A program made the translations under genes and the position numbers. A stretch of DNA of 36,688 nt from contig JAZRIX010000016.1 of the NCBI GenBank assembly GCA_045645485.1, positions 1 to 36,688 of the forward strand, given 5' to 3'. The notes under the pieces were generated by a model. The model saw nothing but the letters and a program-made list of their open reading frames with translations. It did no database searches and was not told the DNA's origin. Below, piece by piece: positions 22,751 to 31,324 of the stretch. Origin of the DNA: SIG440 sp045645485. GTDB lineage: Bacteria; Bacillota; Clostridia; Monoglobales; Monoglobaceae. Position 1 is the stretch's first letter, and every line of letters starts with the position of its first letter.

Positions 22751-23437
22751 TTAAGGCTCCTGAACGTCAGGAAGATAATGCCAATATCCAACTGCCGCAA
22801 GAACAAAGGCAAAAAATCCTTCCAGAACAAAGGTCATAAATGTTCCGAACGTGAAATCCCAACCGTCAACAACAAGCATAATTATGTATACCACAAAGGT
22901 CAAAACAGTGTGAATCAGATAAAGTGCCGCAGGAGCGTACCAGAATTTTCTGAATTTCTCAATGCCGATATAATACATAGCAGCATAAACTGCAATACCC
23001 ACATTTGCAACAACTCCCAGAATTCCAAAAACTCCAAACAGCTCGCCCCTTGCGTTAAAATCCATAAGTATTCCGCACACAACCGTATCAAAATAACCAA
23101 GAAACTCAAAAACACCCTTTATGGCAATAATGCTGAGAAAAAGAGGTATTGCCTTTTCTGCAACAGCGGCTTTTTTACTGCTGAGCTTGTTTCCGAGGAA
23201 GGACAATGCACCTATGGACAAGGCAACAACAAGAACCGAAAGCCACATAAGGAACATTTCCATTCCCCCAAGTCTGCTCCAAATTTGCGCCACTGCAACC
23301 AGAAAACCGTTTCTGAAGAAGCGTCCAAGCTTGAAAATAACACCAAAACCGTTTACAAGAATGCTGAGTATCACCCACAAAAGCGGAAGTACCGCAGCAA
23401 CTATTCCAATAAGCTTTTTATTTTTCAATTTATCCAT
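22751..23437 (-). CDS. Polytopic membrane protein, unknown function (paralogue 2)
   Basis: A 228-residue protein with about six hydrophobic helices and no recognised domain. The N terminus (KLKNKKLIGIVAAVLPLLWV) and a YYIG..KFRKFWYAPAALYLIHTV segment resemble the preceding gene product (KLKDKNFVGMLAAGLMVVW and KKLLYYAPAILTLAG), so the two are paralogues or one duplicated fold. It starts 17 nt after its paralogue. The RBS is AGGAGGAG. A terminator follows. Function unknown; transport or membrane-stress roles are only possibilities. Confidence 0.8.
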   Translation of the reverse strand: MDKLKNKKLIGIVAAVLPLLWVILSILVNGFGVIFKLGRFFRNGFLVAVAQIWSRLGGMEMFLMWLSVLVVALSIGALSFLGNKLSSKKAAVAEKAIPLFLSIIAIKGVFEFLGYFDTVVCGILMDFNARGELFGVFGILGVVANVGIAVYAAMYYIGIEKFRKFWYAPAALYLIHTVLTFVVYIIMLVVDGWDFTFGTFMTFVLEGFFAFVLAAVGYWHYLPDVQEP

Positions 23438-23454
23438 TATTCTTCTCCTCCTTT

Positions 23455-24171
23455 TTATTCACTGACTACATCTGCACTATCAGCCTTGGGGAGAGAGAAC
23501 CAGTGTGCAACAGCCGCAAAGGCTGCCACAAGTGCAATATTGGAAATCAACCCCGTAAACAAGCTGATAAATGAACCTGACATATAGGTTTTCATCAAAA
23601 TTGAAATAAAGGAAGCTACAATCGTCACAATGGCACCCGCCAACGTCAGAATTGCAGGAGCATAATACAAAAGCTTTTTCTTGCCATCTGGAGCTACTTC
23701 TTTTGTAGTCAGTGCAGCCATAACAAAATGTGCAATAACCACCAAAGCAGTACCAAATGTTCTTGCAAAGAAAATCAAAGACGCTGCCACTCCGCGGTAT
23801 TCAATCACATCAAACACAGCATCAAGCTGTCTGGCACATGTCCACAGTATACCCACAGCCATAATCCAGAATGCAACAGGAATTACAACCTTGAAAAGAT
23901 TATGTTTCTTTTCATCAAATTTGTCCTTTGCAAAAGAAAGACCTGCCACAGATACAGCAACAGCAAGCATCAACAGCCAATCAAACACGGATACCAGACC
24001 GCCTATGTACGAATATACCTCTCCCAGAAATCCCAAAAATCCTCTGTCAAAGATATTGGGTATTCCGCCAATCAAGCCGATAACCGCGCAAAGCAGTTGT
24101 ATCAGAATCCACACAACCATCAACCCCGCAGCAAGCATTCCGACAAAGTTTTTGTCCTTAAGTTTTCCCAT
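23455..24171 (-). CDS. Polytopic membrane protein, unknown function (paralogue 1)
   Basis: A 238-residue protein with about six hydrophobic helices. It shares its N-terminal layout, the DRGF/RNGF position and the YYAPA motif with the next gene. ATG 24171 is used because GGAGG is 8 nt upstream; the in-frame TTG at 24186 lies before that site. It follows the YdcF-like gene by 42 nt. No conserved catalytic residues are visible, and I do not recognise the family. Confidence 0.8.
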   Translation of the reverse strand: MGKLKDKNFVGMLAAGLMVVWILIQLLCAVIGLIGGIPNIFDRGFLGFLGEVYSYIGGLVSVFDWLLMLAVAVSVAGLSFAKDKFDEKKHNLFKVVIPVAFWIMAVGILWTCARQLDAVFDVIEYRGVAASLIFFARTFGTALVVIAHFVMAALTTKEVAPDGKKKLLYYAPAILTLAGAIVTIVASFISILMKTYMSGSFISLFTGLISNIALVAAFAAVAHWFSLPKADSADVVSE

Positions 24172-24213
24172 TCGTTTAACCTCCAAACACCCTTATATAA
24201 ATTTTTATTTTTC

Positions 24214-24999
24214 TTAATATAATCTTTGTAACACACCCGGAACCAACAATTCATACAGCACACCGCCCATTTCACGTGTATAGTATGCAGGCACGGATGC
24301 AACAGGGGTTTTTGCCGAAATACTGTAGCTTTCCATTCCAAGACTCTGGGCTATTTTTGATGCCCTGTACTGATGAAATCCGTTTGTGATAACCGTTATA
24401 CTCTTTTCAAGTCCTTTTTCTTCTATTATTTTCTTTGAGAAAGCAAGATTTTCTCTTGTTGATGTAGACTTTTCCTCTTTGATAAGCCGTTCGGGGTCAA
24501 TTCCTTTTTTTGTCAGCCATTGATACATACACTCAGCTTCGGAAACAGGCTCATCCTCACCCTTGCCGCCCGAAATTATACAAACAGCATCGGGGTTTTC
24601 CCTGAGATATTCAAATGCAGTTTCCAGTCTGAATATGAGCATACGGCTGGGTCCGTCTTCACGCACCTGACATCCCAATACCACAACAGTTGTAGGTTTT
24701 GAAGCAGGATTGCTTGCCGCTCCCGCAATCTCCACCGTTGCCCATGAGGCAAAAGCCACCGTCACAAAAACAGCAAAGGCTGCACAGCACAGCAAAGCCC
24801 TTCCGCCAACAGTGTTCCATACCCTGACCAGAAAATCGTTTGTCCGCTCCAAGCAAATTCCGTAAGCAAAAATCACAGCAAACACGGTCATTCCTGCGGC
24901 GTTACCTGAATTCAGAACACGAAACATTACCAACGGTGCCAGAAACCACAAAAACATTACCGCACCAATCAAAATTATTGCAAATTTTATAATCTTCAT
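24214..24999 (-). CDS. YdcF/SanA-like DUF218 membrane protein
   Basis: A 261-residue protein: two to four N-terminal hydrophobic segments (to about residue 90), then a DUF218 domain with VVVLGCQV, a long helix RLETAFEYLRENP, CIISGGKGEDEPVSEAECM, STSTRENL and VITNGFHQYRA. This order is typical of YdcF, SanA and ElyC, linked to envelope integrity. The active site would face outside. ATG 24999 is taken over a GTG one codon upstream because AAGGA is better spaced. It lies 19 nt after the TraX-like gene. Confidence 0.88.
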   Translation of the reverse strand: MKIIKFAIILIGAVMFLWFLAPLVMFRVLNSGNAAGMTVFAVIFAYGICLERTNDFLVRVWNTVGGRALLCCAAFAVFVTVAFASWATVEIAGAASNPASKPTTVVVLGCQVREDGPSRMLIFRLETAFEYLRENPDAVCIISGGKGEDEPVSEAECMYQWLTKKGIDPERLIKEEKSTSTRENLAFSKKIIEEKGLEKSITVITNGFHQYRASKIAQSLGMESYSISAKTPVASVPAYYTREMGGVLYELLVPGVLQRLY

Positions 25000-25018
25000 C
25001 ACTGTAATTCCTTCTGCT

Positions 25019-25735
25019 TCAAAAAACCAAAAGATTTAACATAAATCCTGCAAGATATATGACAACCAAATGCACGGGATAGTAGATATAAAACAAATTC
25101 TTCAGCTTTTCTTTTCCCCTTTGTCCGTTGTATAACGCCAGAAGGGGAACCGCTCCCAAAGCAAACCATTGACTGTAATATCCAAGGTCATACGCCAGAA
25201 GGCACAAAGTAACTGTTGTCCACAAAAGCTTGTCACTTTTTCCCGTTGCACCAAAAACAGCCACGGGAAGGAAAACTCCAAAGAATCCGTAATCCACTCC
25301 AAAATCCGTACCTGCAATGCGACCGGAGAGACACTCGGTTATCCAGAAAACCGTTGTCAAAGCAAGCGTAAATACCAGAATTGCAAACAGGGTTCTTTTT
25401 CTCCGTGCATAATCCAAAAGATATATCAAACCTATCGAAAGAGAAAATGTTATCAATATACACTGAAAAAGGGATTTTGTTGCCGCAAACAGCACCAACT
25501 GGCATCCCAGACCCAACAGAAGCATAGTCAGCAGATATCTTTTTCTGTTTTTGGTGTAAGCACAGCCTTCGGCAATCATATATGCAAAAATCGGGAAAGC
25601 CAGCCTTCCTATAATACGCAAAACATCAACACTTTGAAATATGTATGCGCCTATATGGTCCACTGTCATAGAAACAAGGGCAATAATCTTCAGTTGATTT
25701 CCTGTAAGAAATCCTTTTTTCATAATGTTGTTCAT
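25019..25735 (-). CDS. TraX family membrane protein
   Basis: A 238-residue membrane protein with about nine helices. The N-terminal motif LKIIALVSMTVDHIGAY followed by IIGRLAFPIFAYMIAEG is the TraX family pattern. TraX of the F plasmid acetylates pilin; chromosomal members in Firmicutes have no proven role and are thought to be membrane acyltransferases. ATG 25735 (or an ATG four codons later) is the likely start; longer upstream reading enters the flavodoxin gene. It begins 4 nt after that gene ends. No conjugation genes are near, so I do not read this as a mobile element. Confidence 0.85.
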   Translation of the reverse strand: MNNIMKKGFLTGNQLKIIALVSMTVDHIGAYIFQSVDVLRIIGRLAFPIFAYMIAEGCAYTKNRKRYLLTMLLLGLGCQLVLFAATKSLFQCILITFSLSIGLIYLLDYARRKRTLFAILVFTLALTTVFWITECLSGRIAGTDFGVDYGFFGVFLPVAVFGATGKSDKLLWTTVTLCLLAYDLGYYSQWFALGAVPLLALYNGQRGKEKLKNLFYIYYPVHLVVIYLAGFMLNLLVF

Positions 25736-25739
25736 TTTC

Positions 25740-26266
25740 TCAGCCTCGGGCGTACTCAACCAATTCAGCGATTGACGTTCTGTCCGAAAAATCACCGTCA
25801 GCATCACAAAGTTCAACAAGAAGTTTCTCCATTTCGGAGGGATTTTCCTTTGAAGACATAATCTTTTTTAGGGTCTTCAGGGCTGCTCTGTGCACAGGTG
25901 AAAGCTCATCAAGAATCATCTTTCCCATAAAGTTAAATACCTTAATTTTTTCAAGCATATGGGGTTTGAAATTTTTTCCAAAACCATTTTATCATAATAT
26001 TCTCTGTATTTCAAGGGGGTAATACCCGTTGAAAAAACAATTATTTTCTTTTCAGACAGCTTTTCAAAGTTTTTCGTCACAAAGTGTATTCCGGCAATCA
26101 TCTCAGCGTAAAGACCGCCGCCAAAAATCACAGTATCATATTTCAGAAGCTCCGAAACCTTCAAGCCTTTTACGTCAACCGCCCTGCAACCGAGCTCCTC
26201 CGCAATCCACTCAGCATAAGTCTTTGACGACCCATACCGGCTCTTATATATTACTATTGCATTCAT
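25740..26266 (-). pseudogene. Flavodoxin-domain protein broken by a frameshift
   Basis: The first frame gives a flavodoxin-5-like domain: MNAIVIYKSRYGSSKTYAEW (FMN phosphate loop), TVIFGGGLYAEMI and KKIIVFSTGITP. It runs out after ...NPICLKK into a short nonsense tail stopping at 25916. The -1 frame continues with the expected C-terminal part (IKVFNFMGKMILDELSPVHRAA by residue, then to RG at 25740). The two join if one A is restored in the six-A run at 25946-25951 on the minus strand, giving about 175 residues. Start is ATG 26266 behind GGAGG. It may be a real lesion, a phase-variable tract or an assembly error. Confidence 0.75.
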
Positions 26267-26318
26267 TTTGCTTTCCTCCATAGCTTTAATCATCTTCAAC
26301 AATTCGTGTCCCGAACAA

Positions 26319-26400
26319 AGTGAAGTTAAGTTTGCACTGCACCGAAAGGTGCAACTTCACTATTGAAGATAACTTCACTTACGCAGTAAACTTCACTTGC
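26319..26400. repeat. Iteron-like array: AACTTCACT every 18 bp plus an inverted copy
   Basis: AACTTCACT occurs at 26353, 26371 and 26389, a period of exactly 18 bp, and its inverse AGTGAAGTT at 26319. The inverted pair encloses GCACC-GAAA-GGTGC, so the left half folds into a hairpin. It sits between the rlmD stop and the flavodoxin start. No protein is encoded. Confidence 0.7.
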
Positions 26401-26412
26401 TGTCAGGCAAAC

Positions 26413-27741
26413 TTAGTTGGAAAGCGTCAGCAAAGCTATGCTTTCGACATGATGTGTTCTCGCAAACAAGTCCACAGGCTGAACCTTTACCGTTTTGTAA
26501 CCCAAATTTTCAAGAATTCTCAAGTCTCTCGCCAGAGTTGAAGGCTTGCAGGAGACATATACAATCCTCTTTGCCTTTGTTTTTGCAACAGTTTTCAAAA
26601 GGCTTTCCTCGCATCCCTTTCGGGGCGGGTCAAGAATAACAACATCAGGGCGTTCTCCCTTAAGCTTGGGAGCAACCTCCTCGGCTGTACCGCAAAAATA
26701 TTCAGCATTTTCAATATTGTTGAGCTTTGCATTTTCCTTTGCGTTTTCAATCGCCTGAGGAACAACCTCAATGCCCACAATCTTTCTCGCCTTGTTTGCC
26801 AGATACTGTCCGATTGTTCCGATTCCGCAATACAAATCCCAAACAACCTCGCATTCCGAAAGCTCTGCAAACTCCGCCACCTTATCATACAAAACCTTGG
26901 TCTGAGCATTGTTCACCTGATAGAAAGAAAGGGGCGAAAGCTTGAATTTGCAGTGTCCTATGCTGTCAATCAGATAATCTTCGCCCCAAAGTGTTCTGAA
27001 CCGTTTTCCAAGAACCACATTGGTGCGTTTCTCATTAAAATTATGAATAACCCCCGAAAGTCTGTCTACCCTTTCACGAAGAATTTCAACCAGTCTTTCA
27101 CGGCATGGAATACTTTCCGTTCTTGTTACAATACAAACCATAACCCCAGAATCTCCGCATCTGGTGTATATGTGCCGTACACAACCCGAATGTTTTTCCT
27201 CATTGTAGGCTTCAATGCCACACTCTGCCATCCAGTCACGGACAGCCATCAGCACCTGAGGATTTTCCTCTCCCTGAATAATACACCTGTCAACATCAAT
27301 AACCCTGTGGCTATGCTGAGCATAAATTCCAATACCGTCAGAGGTTACGGGGAACTGACCTTTGTTGCGATAACCCTTGCAGCTATGGCATCCCAATGTT
27401 TCGGGAACATCAATTTTGATTTTTCCGATTCTGCTTATACAGTCTTCAACGTGCTGACGCTTGAATTCCAGTTCCTTTTGATATTCAACATTCCAGAAAC
27501 GGCAACCCCCGCACTTATAAAAATACTCACATTCCGCCTTGATTCTATGCGGTGACGGCTTTACAACCTCCATCAGCTTTCCGTAAGCAAAAGACTTCAT
27601 CACCTTGACAATGATAACACGCACAGTCTCTCCCACAAGGGCATAAGGAACAAACACAGCCATTCCCTCGGCTCTGCCTACTCCGTCACCTTCATCGGTA
27701 GTTCCTGTTATTTCTATTTCAAAAATATCGTTTTTTTTCAT
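26413..27741 (-). CDS. rlmD: 23S rRNA (uracil-5-)-methyltransferase of the RlmD/RlmCD family
   Basis: A 442-residue enzyme. An N-terminal TRAM domain (1-60) is followed by the [4Fe-4S] cysteines C71, C77 and C80 (CEYFYKCGGC) with a fourth Cys further on, a central domain, and the SAM fold: DLYCGIGTIGQYLA, VILDPPRKGCEESLL and catalytic Cys in YVSCKPSTLARDL. It methylates C5 of a uridine in 23S rRNA; Gram-positive members often modify two sites. Its start overlaps the QueG-like stop by 4 nt. The 3' end borders the AACTTCACT array. Confidence 0.93.
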   Translation of the reverse strand: MKKNDIFEIEITGTTDEGDGVGRAEGMAVFVPYALVGETVRVIIVKVMKSFAYGKLMEVVKPSPHRIKAECEYFYKCGGCRFWNVEYQKELEFKRQHVEDCISRIGKIKIDVPETLGCHSCKGYRNKGQFPVTSDGIGIYAQHSHRVIDVDRCIIQGEENPQVLMAVRDWMAECGIEAYNEEKHSGCVRHIYTRCGDSGVMVCIVTRTESIPCRERLVEILRERVDRLSGVIHNFNEKRTNVVLGKRFRTLWGEDYLIDSIGHCKFKLSPLSFYQVNNAQTKVLYDKVAEFAELSECEVVWDLYCGIGTIGQYLANKARKIVGIEVVPQAIENAKENAKLNNIENAEYFCGTAEEVAPKLKGERPDVVILDPPRKGCEESLLKTVAKTKAKRIVYVSCKPSTLARDLRILENLGYKTVKVQPVDLFARTHHVESIALLTLSN

Positions 27742-28508
27742 AACTTTTCCTTTTCAAAAATCACTTTCAGATTTCTCACAAGAGGTGCTTTCCCCCGCCA
27801 GCTGAAAGCATATCTGCCATACTTTTTTTTGAACTCCCGATTGCTGAGATTTTCCACATCTTCACACTTCAGCATATTTATCCTGTCAACCAGAAATTCA
27901 GGCAGTGCAGTTGTTTCAAGACCTTGATTATGAGGACAAACCGCCTGACATACATCGCATCCCCAGCAAAGGCCACTTTCTTTCAGCATGGTTTTTTCTG
28001 TTTCGGTGAGAGTACCCCTTCGCTGAGAAACTTCAGAAAGACACTTTTCAATATCAAATCCGTCATCTCTCAAAGCCCCTGACGGACAGTTTTTTGTGCA
28101 GGCACCGCAAGAAAAACAGCTTTCATTCAACGGAAAATCCCTTTCTGTCACCATATCGTGAACAATCTGTCCGATAAAAAAATACGACCCGTATTCCTTT
28201 GATATCAGCAATCCGTTTTTGCCAAAAAATCCCAGACCTGCATCATACGCCGCTTTGCGGTCATCGAGACCGCCCTTGTCAACATGAACAAAGGTATTTG
28301 TTGCACCGAGACCTTTCATAAATTCTGCCAGTATATTCAGCTTTTCTTCGCCCACAATATGATAGTCAATACTGCGGGCATACATAGAGAGGTTTCCCGT
28401 CTCTCCCTTCACATAATACGGGAAAAGTGCCACAACAGCATTCTCAGAAAAGCCGATTTTTTCAATGCCGAGAGTCTTTGCAAACTCCCTTATTCTGTCT
28501 TTTATCAT
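27738..28508 (-). CDS. Short QueG-like double [4Fe-4S] protein
   Basis: A 256-residue protein resembling epoxyqueuosine reductase QueG. It has the KAAYDAGLGFFGKNGLL segment and two cluster motifs, CFSCGACTKNCPSGAL (near 128-143) and CWGCDVCQAVCPH (near 180-192). Full QueG proteins are about 310-380 residues with a C-terminal HEAT-like part; this lacks it, and no other queuosine gene is in the window. It may be a QueG variant or another cobalamin/Fe-S reductase. It overlaps recR (28505-28508) and rlmD by 4 nt each. Confidence 0.82.
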   Translation of the reverse strand: MIKDRIREFAKTLGIEKIGFSENAVVALFPYYVKGETGNLSMYARSIDYHIVGEEKLNILAEFMKGLGATNTFVHVDKGGLDDRKAAYDAGLGFFGKNGLLISKEYGSYFFIGQIVHDMVTERDFPLNESCFSCGACTKNCPSGALRDDGFDIEKCLSEVSQRRGTLTETEKTMLKESGLCWGCDVCQAVCPHNQGLETTALPEFLVDRINMLKCEDVENLSNREFKKKYGRYAFSWRGKAPLVRNLKVIFEKEKL

Positions 28509-29104
28509 AACTCAATACGCCACTGAAGGGCTCTTGCCAAGGTAATTTCATCCGCATATTCCAGTTCACCGCCCACAGGCACACCGTGAGCAATTCGTGT
28601 CACCTTTACACCGAAAGGCTTCAAAAGCTTTGAAATATACATAGCAGTGGTTTCACCCTCAAGGTTGGGGTTTGTTGCCATTATTACCTCCTGTACCTCA
28701 CCTGAGGTAATACGTGTCATAAGCTCTTTTATGCGGATATCCTCAGGTCCGATATTGTCCATGGGCGAAATCGCACCGTGCAGAACATGATATGTTCCCT
28801 TGAATTCGTTGGTTTTTTCCATCTGTATTACGTCCTTCGGATTTTCCACAACACAAATCAGCCCCTTGTCACGGGCTTCATTACTGCAAACCGAGCAAAC
28901 CTCTTTGTCCGAAAAATTCTGACAGATTTTGCAGTATGTTATTTTCTTTTTTGCTTCCATAATGGCGTTTGAAAATCTTGCGGCTTTTTCTTCGGGAAGA
29001 TTCAGCACATGATACGCCAGTCTCTGAGCTGTTTTGTCACCTATTCCCGGAAGCTTTCTGAATTCGTCAATAAGATTCTGAAGCGGCGAAACATAATAAT
29101 CCAT
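28505..29104 (-). CDS. recR: Recombination mediator RecR
   Basis: A 199-residue protein of normal length. The N-terminal helix-hairpin-helix (LIDEFRKLPGIGDKTAQRLAYH by position 8-29) precedes the Cys4 zinc finger CKIC...CSVC (near 57-72) and a Toprim domain (ICVVENPKDV, MATNPNLEGE). RecR with RecO loads RecA on gapped DNA. ATG 29104 is used with AAGGA upstream; a TTG at 29110 is too close to that site. dnaX and ybaB, the usual partners, are not adjacent. Confidence 0.96.
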   Translation of the reverse strand: MDYYVSPLQNLIDEFRKLPGIGDKTAQRLAYHVLNLPEEKAARFSNAIMEAKKKITYCKICQNFSDKEVCSVCSNEARDKGLICVVENPKDVIQMEKTNEFKGTYHVLHGAISPMDNIGPEDIRIKELMTRITSGEVQEVIMATNPNLEGETTAMYISKLLKPFGVKVTRIAHGVPVGGELEYADEITLARALQWRIEL

Positions 29105-29160
29105 TTCCAAAAAATCCTTTCAAAGACATAGAAAAATTTTTATACCTTTTTTAGAATAAC

Positions 29161-29189
29161 AAAAGACCTGCCGAAAAGACAGATCTTTT
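29161..29189 (-). terminator. Terminator after the stalk-domain gene
   Basis: On the minus strand AAAAGATCTG pairs with CAGGTCTTTT (one mismatch) around a 9-nt loop, followed by GTTATT. It separates the metK unit from recR. Confidence 0.75.
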
Positions 29190-29210
29190 GTATTGCGTTA
29201 AAAAACAATT

Positions 29211-29810
29211 TTACTTGCTGAGTGTAATGGCAGAGGTTTCTGCATCAAAGCCAACCTTCATTCCAAGAGCTTCTGCAAGACCGCCGAGAGGTACATATGT
29301 TCTCCATTCGGTTTCGTTGATAAAGGGAGTGGCTTCCATAACGGATTTGCCCTCAACTCCTTCTGTCGAAAAATAGAACAAAAGGGGATTTCCAACCTGC
29401 ATAATGAACATTGCTCCTGTTGTCTGATTTGCACCCATAACCATCTGTTCCTTTTCGGCCCAGCTAACCTGATAACCGGTTGCTTCAAGAGCAACTCTTA
29501 CAGGAATATAAACAACCCCGTCTTTGGCATTAATTGCACCCATTCCTTCAGCAATTTCAACCTTGTTGCCGTCAATCACAATAAAGTTCTTTGCCATTTT
29601 TTCAACATCAATGTTAACGGGTTCAGCAACTTCTTCGCCTTCAGCAACAGGTACTTCTTCACCTGTTTCGGCTATTGGCATAACATCGCCCTGAGCTTCG
29701 TGCTCAATAACCATATCCGCATCGATTGCGGGTACATCCTCAGCCGCAAAAGCGGTCATACCCAGTGCAACAATTCCTACAATAAGCAAACTCAAAAATA
29801 CTTTTTTCAT
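29211..29810 (-). CDS. Exported stalk-domain protein (copper amine oxidase N-terminal-like)
   Basis: A 199-residue secreted protein. A signal peptide ends near residue 22 (MTAFAAED). An acidic low-complexity linker (23-75) is followed by a stalk domain with VYIPVRVALEATGYQVSW and a second unit RTYVPLGGLAEALGMKVGF. These PF07833-type domains are common in exported Clostridia proteins and are non-catalytic; they probably bind wall or protein partners. It lies 25 nt after metK, so co-transcription is likely, and a terminator follows. Confidence 0.85.
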   Translation of the reverse strand: MKKVFLSLLIVGIVALGMTAFAAEDVPAIDADMVIEHEAQGDVMPIAETGEEVPVAEGEEVAEPVNIDVEKMAKNFIVIDGNKVEIAEGMGAINAKDGVVYIPVRVALEATGYQVSWAEKEQMVMGANQTTGAMFIMQVGNPLLFYFSTEGVEGKSVMEATPFINETEWRTYVPLGGLAEALGMKVGFDAETSAITLSK

Positions 29811-29835
29811 AACAAAATTCTCCTTAAATTATATT

Positions 29836-30996
29836 TTACATCCCTGCAAGAGATTTGAGGGTTGAAGATTTGTCTATTCTCTCCCATGGGAGGTTTACAT
29901 CTGTACGTCCAAAATGTCCGTAAGCCGCTGTCTGTTTGTAAATCGGCTGTCTCAGGTTAAGAGTTTTGATAATTCCGCTGGGAGTAAGGTCAAACACCTT
30001 GCCCACAAGTTCAGAAATCTTTTCTTCACTTATTTTACCCGTTCCGAAAGTATCAATTCTGAGAGAAACAGGTTCTGCCACACCGATAGAGTATGCCAGC
30101 TGAACTTCACAAGCGTTTGCAAGTCCTGCCGCAACAACATTTTTTGCAACATATCTCGCTGCATAAGCCGCAGATCTGTCCACCTTCGTAGGATCCTTGC
30201 CTGAAAAAGCACCGCCGCCGTGACGTGCATAACCGCCATAAGTATCAACAATAATCTTTCTTCCGGTATGACCCGAATCCCCCTGAGGTCCGCCGATAAC
30301 AAAACGTCCCGTAGGATTAATAAAAATCTTTGTATCAGCATCCATAAGCTCTGCGGGGATTATTGTGCGGATAACTTCTCTTTCAATATCTGCTCTGAGC
30401 TCAGACATTTCAACCTTCTCGTCATGCTGGCTTGAAACAACGACAGCATCAATTCTCTTTACTGTTCCGTCCTCGTTGTACTCAACTGTAACCTGAGTCT
30501 TTCCGTCAGGTCTGAGATAAGGAAGAATACCGTTCTTTCTCACCTCAGTAAGTCTTCTTGCCATCTTGTGAGCAAGGTCTATTGCCATAGGCATATAGCT
30601 TTCGGTCTCGTCGCAGGCAAAACCGAACATCATACCCTGATCACCTGCACCGTGTCCTTCACCGTTGTCGTCAACGCCCATAGCAATATCCTCAGACTGC
30701 TTGTCCAGAGCACAGATAACACCGCAGGTATCACAGTCAAAGCCGTATTTGGCTCTGTCATAACCAACCTCACGAACAGTATCTCTCACTATTTTCTGAA
30801 TATCAACATTTGCTGTTGTGGTAATTTCACCAACCACGACCACAAGACCTGTAGTAACCGTAACTTCGCAGGCTACTCTTGCCATAGGGTCAACTTCGTA
30901 AATTGCATCGAGAACAGCATCCGAAATCAAATCGGAAATTTTGTCGGGATGACCTTCAGTAACCGATTCAGATGTAAACAACTTCTTATAACTCAT
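29836..30996 (-). CDS. metK: S-adenosylmethionine synthetase
   Basis: A 386-residue cytoplasmic enzyme making SAM from methionine and ATP. Signatures include SVTEGHPDKISD near the N terminus, GAGDQGMMFGFA near 116-127 and GGGAFSGKDPTKVDRSAAYAAR near 260-281 (quoted by position beyond 20 residues). Length is normal. The RBS is AGGAGG. The leader is about 240 nt long and carries a hairpin and copy B of the dispersed element, but no S-box features. Confidence 0.97.
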   Translation of the reverse strand: MSYKKLFTSESVTEGHPDKISDLISDAVLDAIYEVDPMARVACEVTVTTGLVVVVGEITTTANVDIQKIVRDTVREVGYDRAKYGFDCDTCGVICALDKQSEDIAMGVDDNGEGHGAGDQGMMFGFACDETESYMPMAIDLAHKMARRLTEVRKNGILPYLRPDGKTQVTVEYNEDGTVKRIDAVVVSSQHDEKVEMSELRADIEREVIRTIIPAELMDADTKIFINPTGRFVIGGPQGDSGHTGRKIIVDTYGGYARHGGGAFSGKDPTKVDRSAAYAARYVAKNVVAAGLANACEVQLAYSIGVAEPVSLRIDTFGTGKISEEKISELVGKVFDLTPSGIIKTLNLRQPIYKQTAAYGHFGRTDVNLPWERIDKSSTLKSLAGM

Positions 30997-31027
30997 CTGT
31001 TTTTTCCTCCTGTATACAGAATTTCAA

Positions 31028-31046
31028 GTTACGGCAATGCCGTAAC
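31028..31046. repeat. Perfect 8-bp hairpin in the metK leader
   Basis: GTTACGGC-AAT-GCCGTAAC, about 30-50 nt before the metK start codon. There is no U-run after it, so it is not a clear terminator. Confidence 0.6.
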
Positions 31047-31060
31047 AAAATATGTTTTCG

Positions 31061-31165
31061 GAACAAAGACGCTTCGCAGCTCACCGCAAGCGGCGGTGCA
31101 GCTAACTGTGCTTTATTTGTCCATATGCATTTCGGCATCGCCAAAAATATTGCACGGGCAATTTA
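31061..31165 (+). repeat. Dispersed ~105-bp element, copy B
   Basis: Gapless partner of 17188-17292, sharing both ends and the GC-rich centre. It lies inside the predicted 5' UTR of metK, antisense to it. Differences are spread along the element, as expected for old copies. Confidence 0.75.
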
Positions 31166-31241
31166 ATTTATTTTTATATATACTAAGAATGAACCAGTTT
31201 CTAGTATACATAAAACAGAACACAACTGTCCAATCTAAAAT

Positions 31242-31270
31242 ATTATACATCTTTTTTCTGTCCGTGTCAA
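31242..31270 (-). promoter_or_regulatory. Consensus promoter of metK
   Basis: Perfect TTGACA (31265-31270), 17-bp spacer and perfect TATAAT (31242-31247) on the minus strand; start near 31235. Confidence 0.88.
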
Positions 31271-31324
31271 CTGCTTTACACCTTATTTCGACAAAAACAG
31301 GAAGAAACTTCTTTAAATACGTTT

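Noticed and set aside
22688..23587. 299-codon plus-strand open frame opposite the membrane paralogues
   Set aside because: Low-complexity Asn/Lys/His-rich translation without an RBS; the minus-strand genes have clear helices and RBS.
25019..25735. TraX as sign of a conjugative element
   Set aside because: No relaxase, type IV secretion, integrase or att-like repeat was seen; TraX-like proteins are common on Firmicute chromosomes.
25916..25960. Programmed -1 frameshift in the flavodoxin gene
   Set aside because: The site is G AAA AAA, not a standard X XXY YYZ heptamer, and I saw no strong downstream stem. A one-base loss is simpler.
26319..26400. CRISPR-like array
   Set aside because: The repeat unit is 9 bp at an 18-bp period with one inverted copy; unit and spacer are far too short, and no cas gene is near.
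30997..31240. SAM riboswitch upstream of metK
   Set aside because: The leader is long, but none of the S-box motifs were seen on the minus strand; its length is explained by the repeat copy and a small hairpin.
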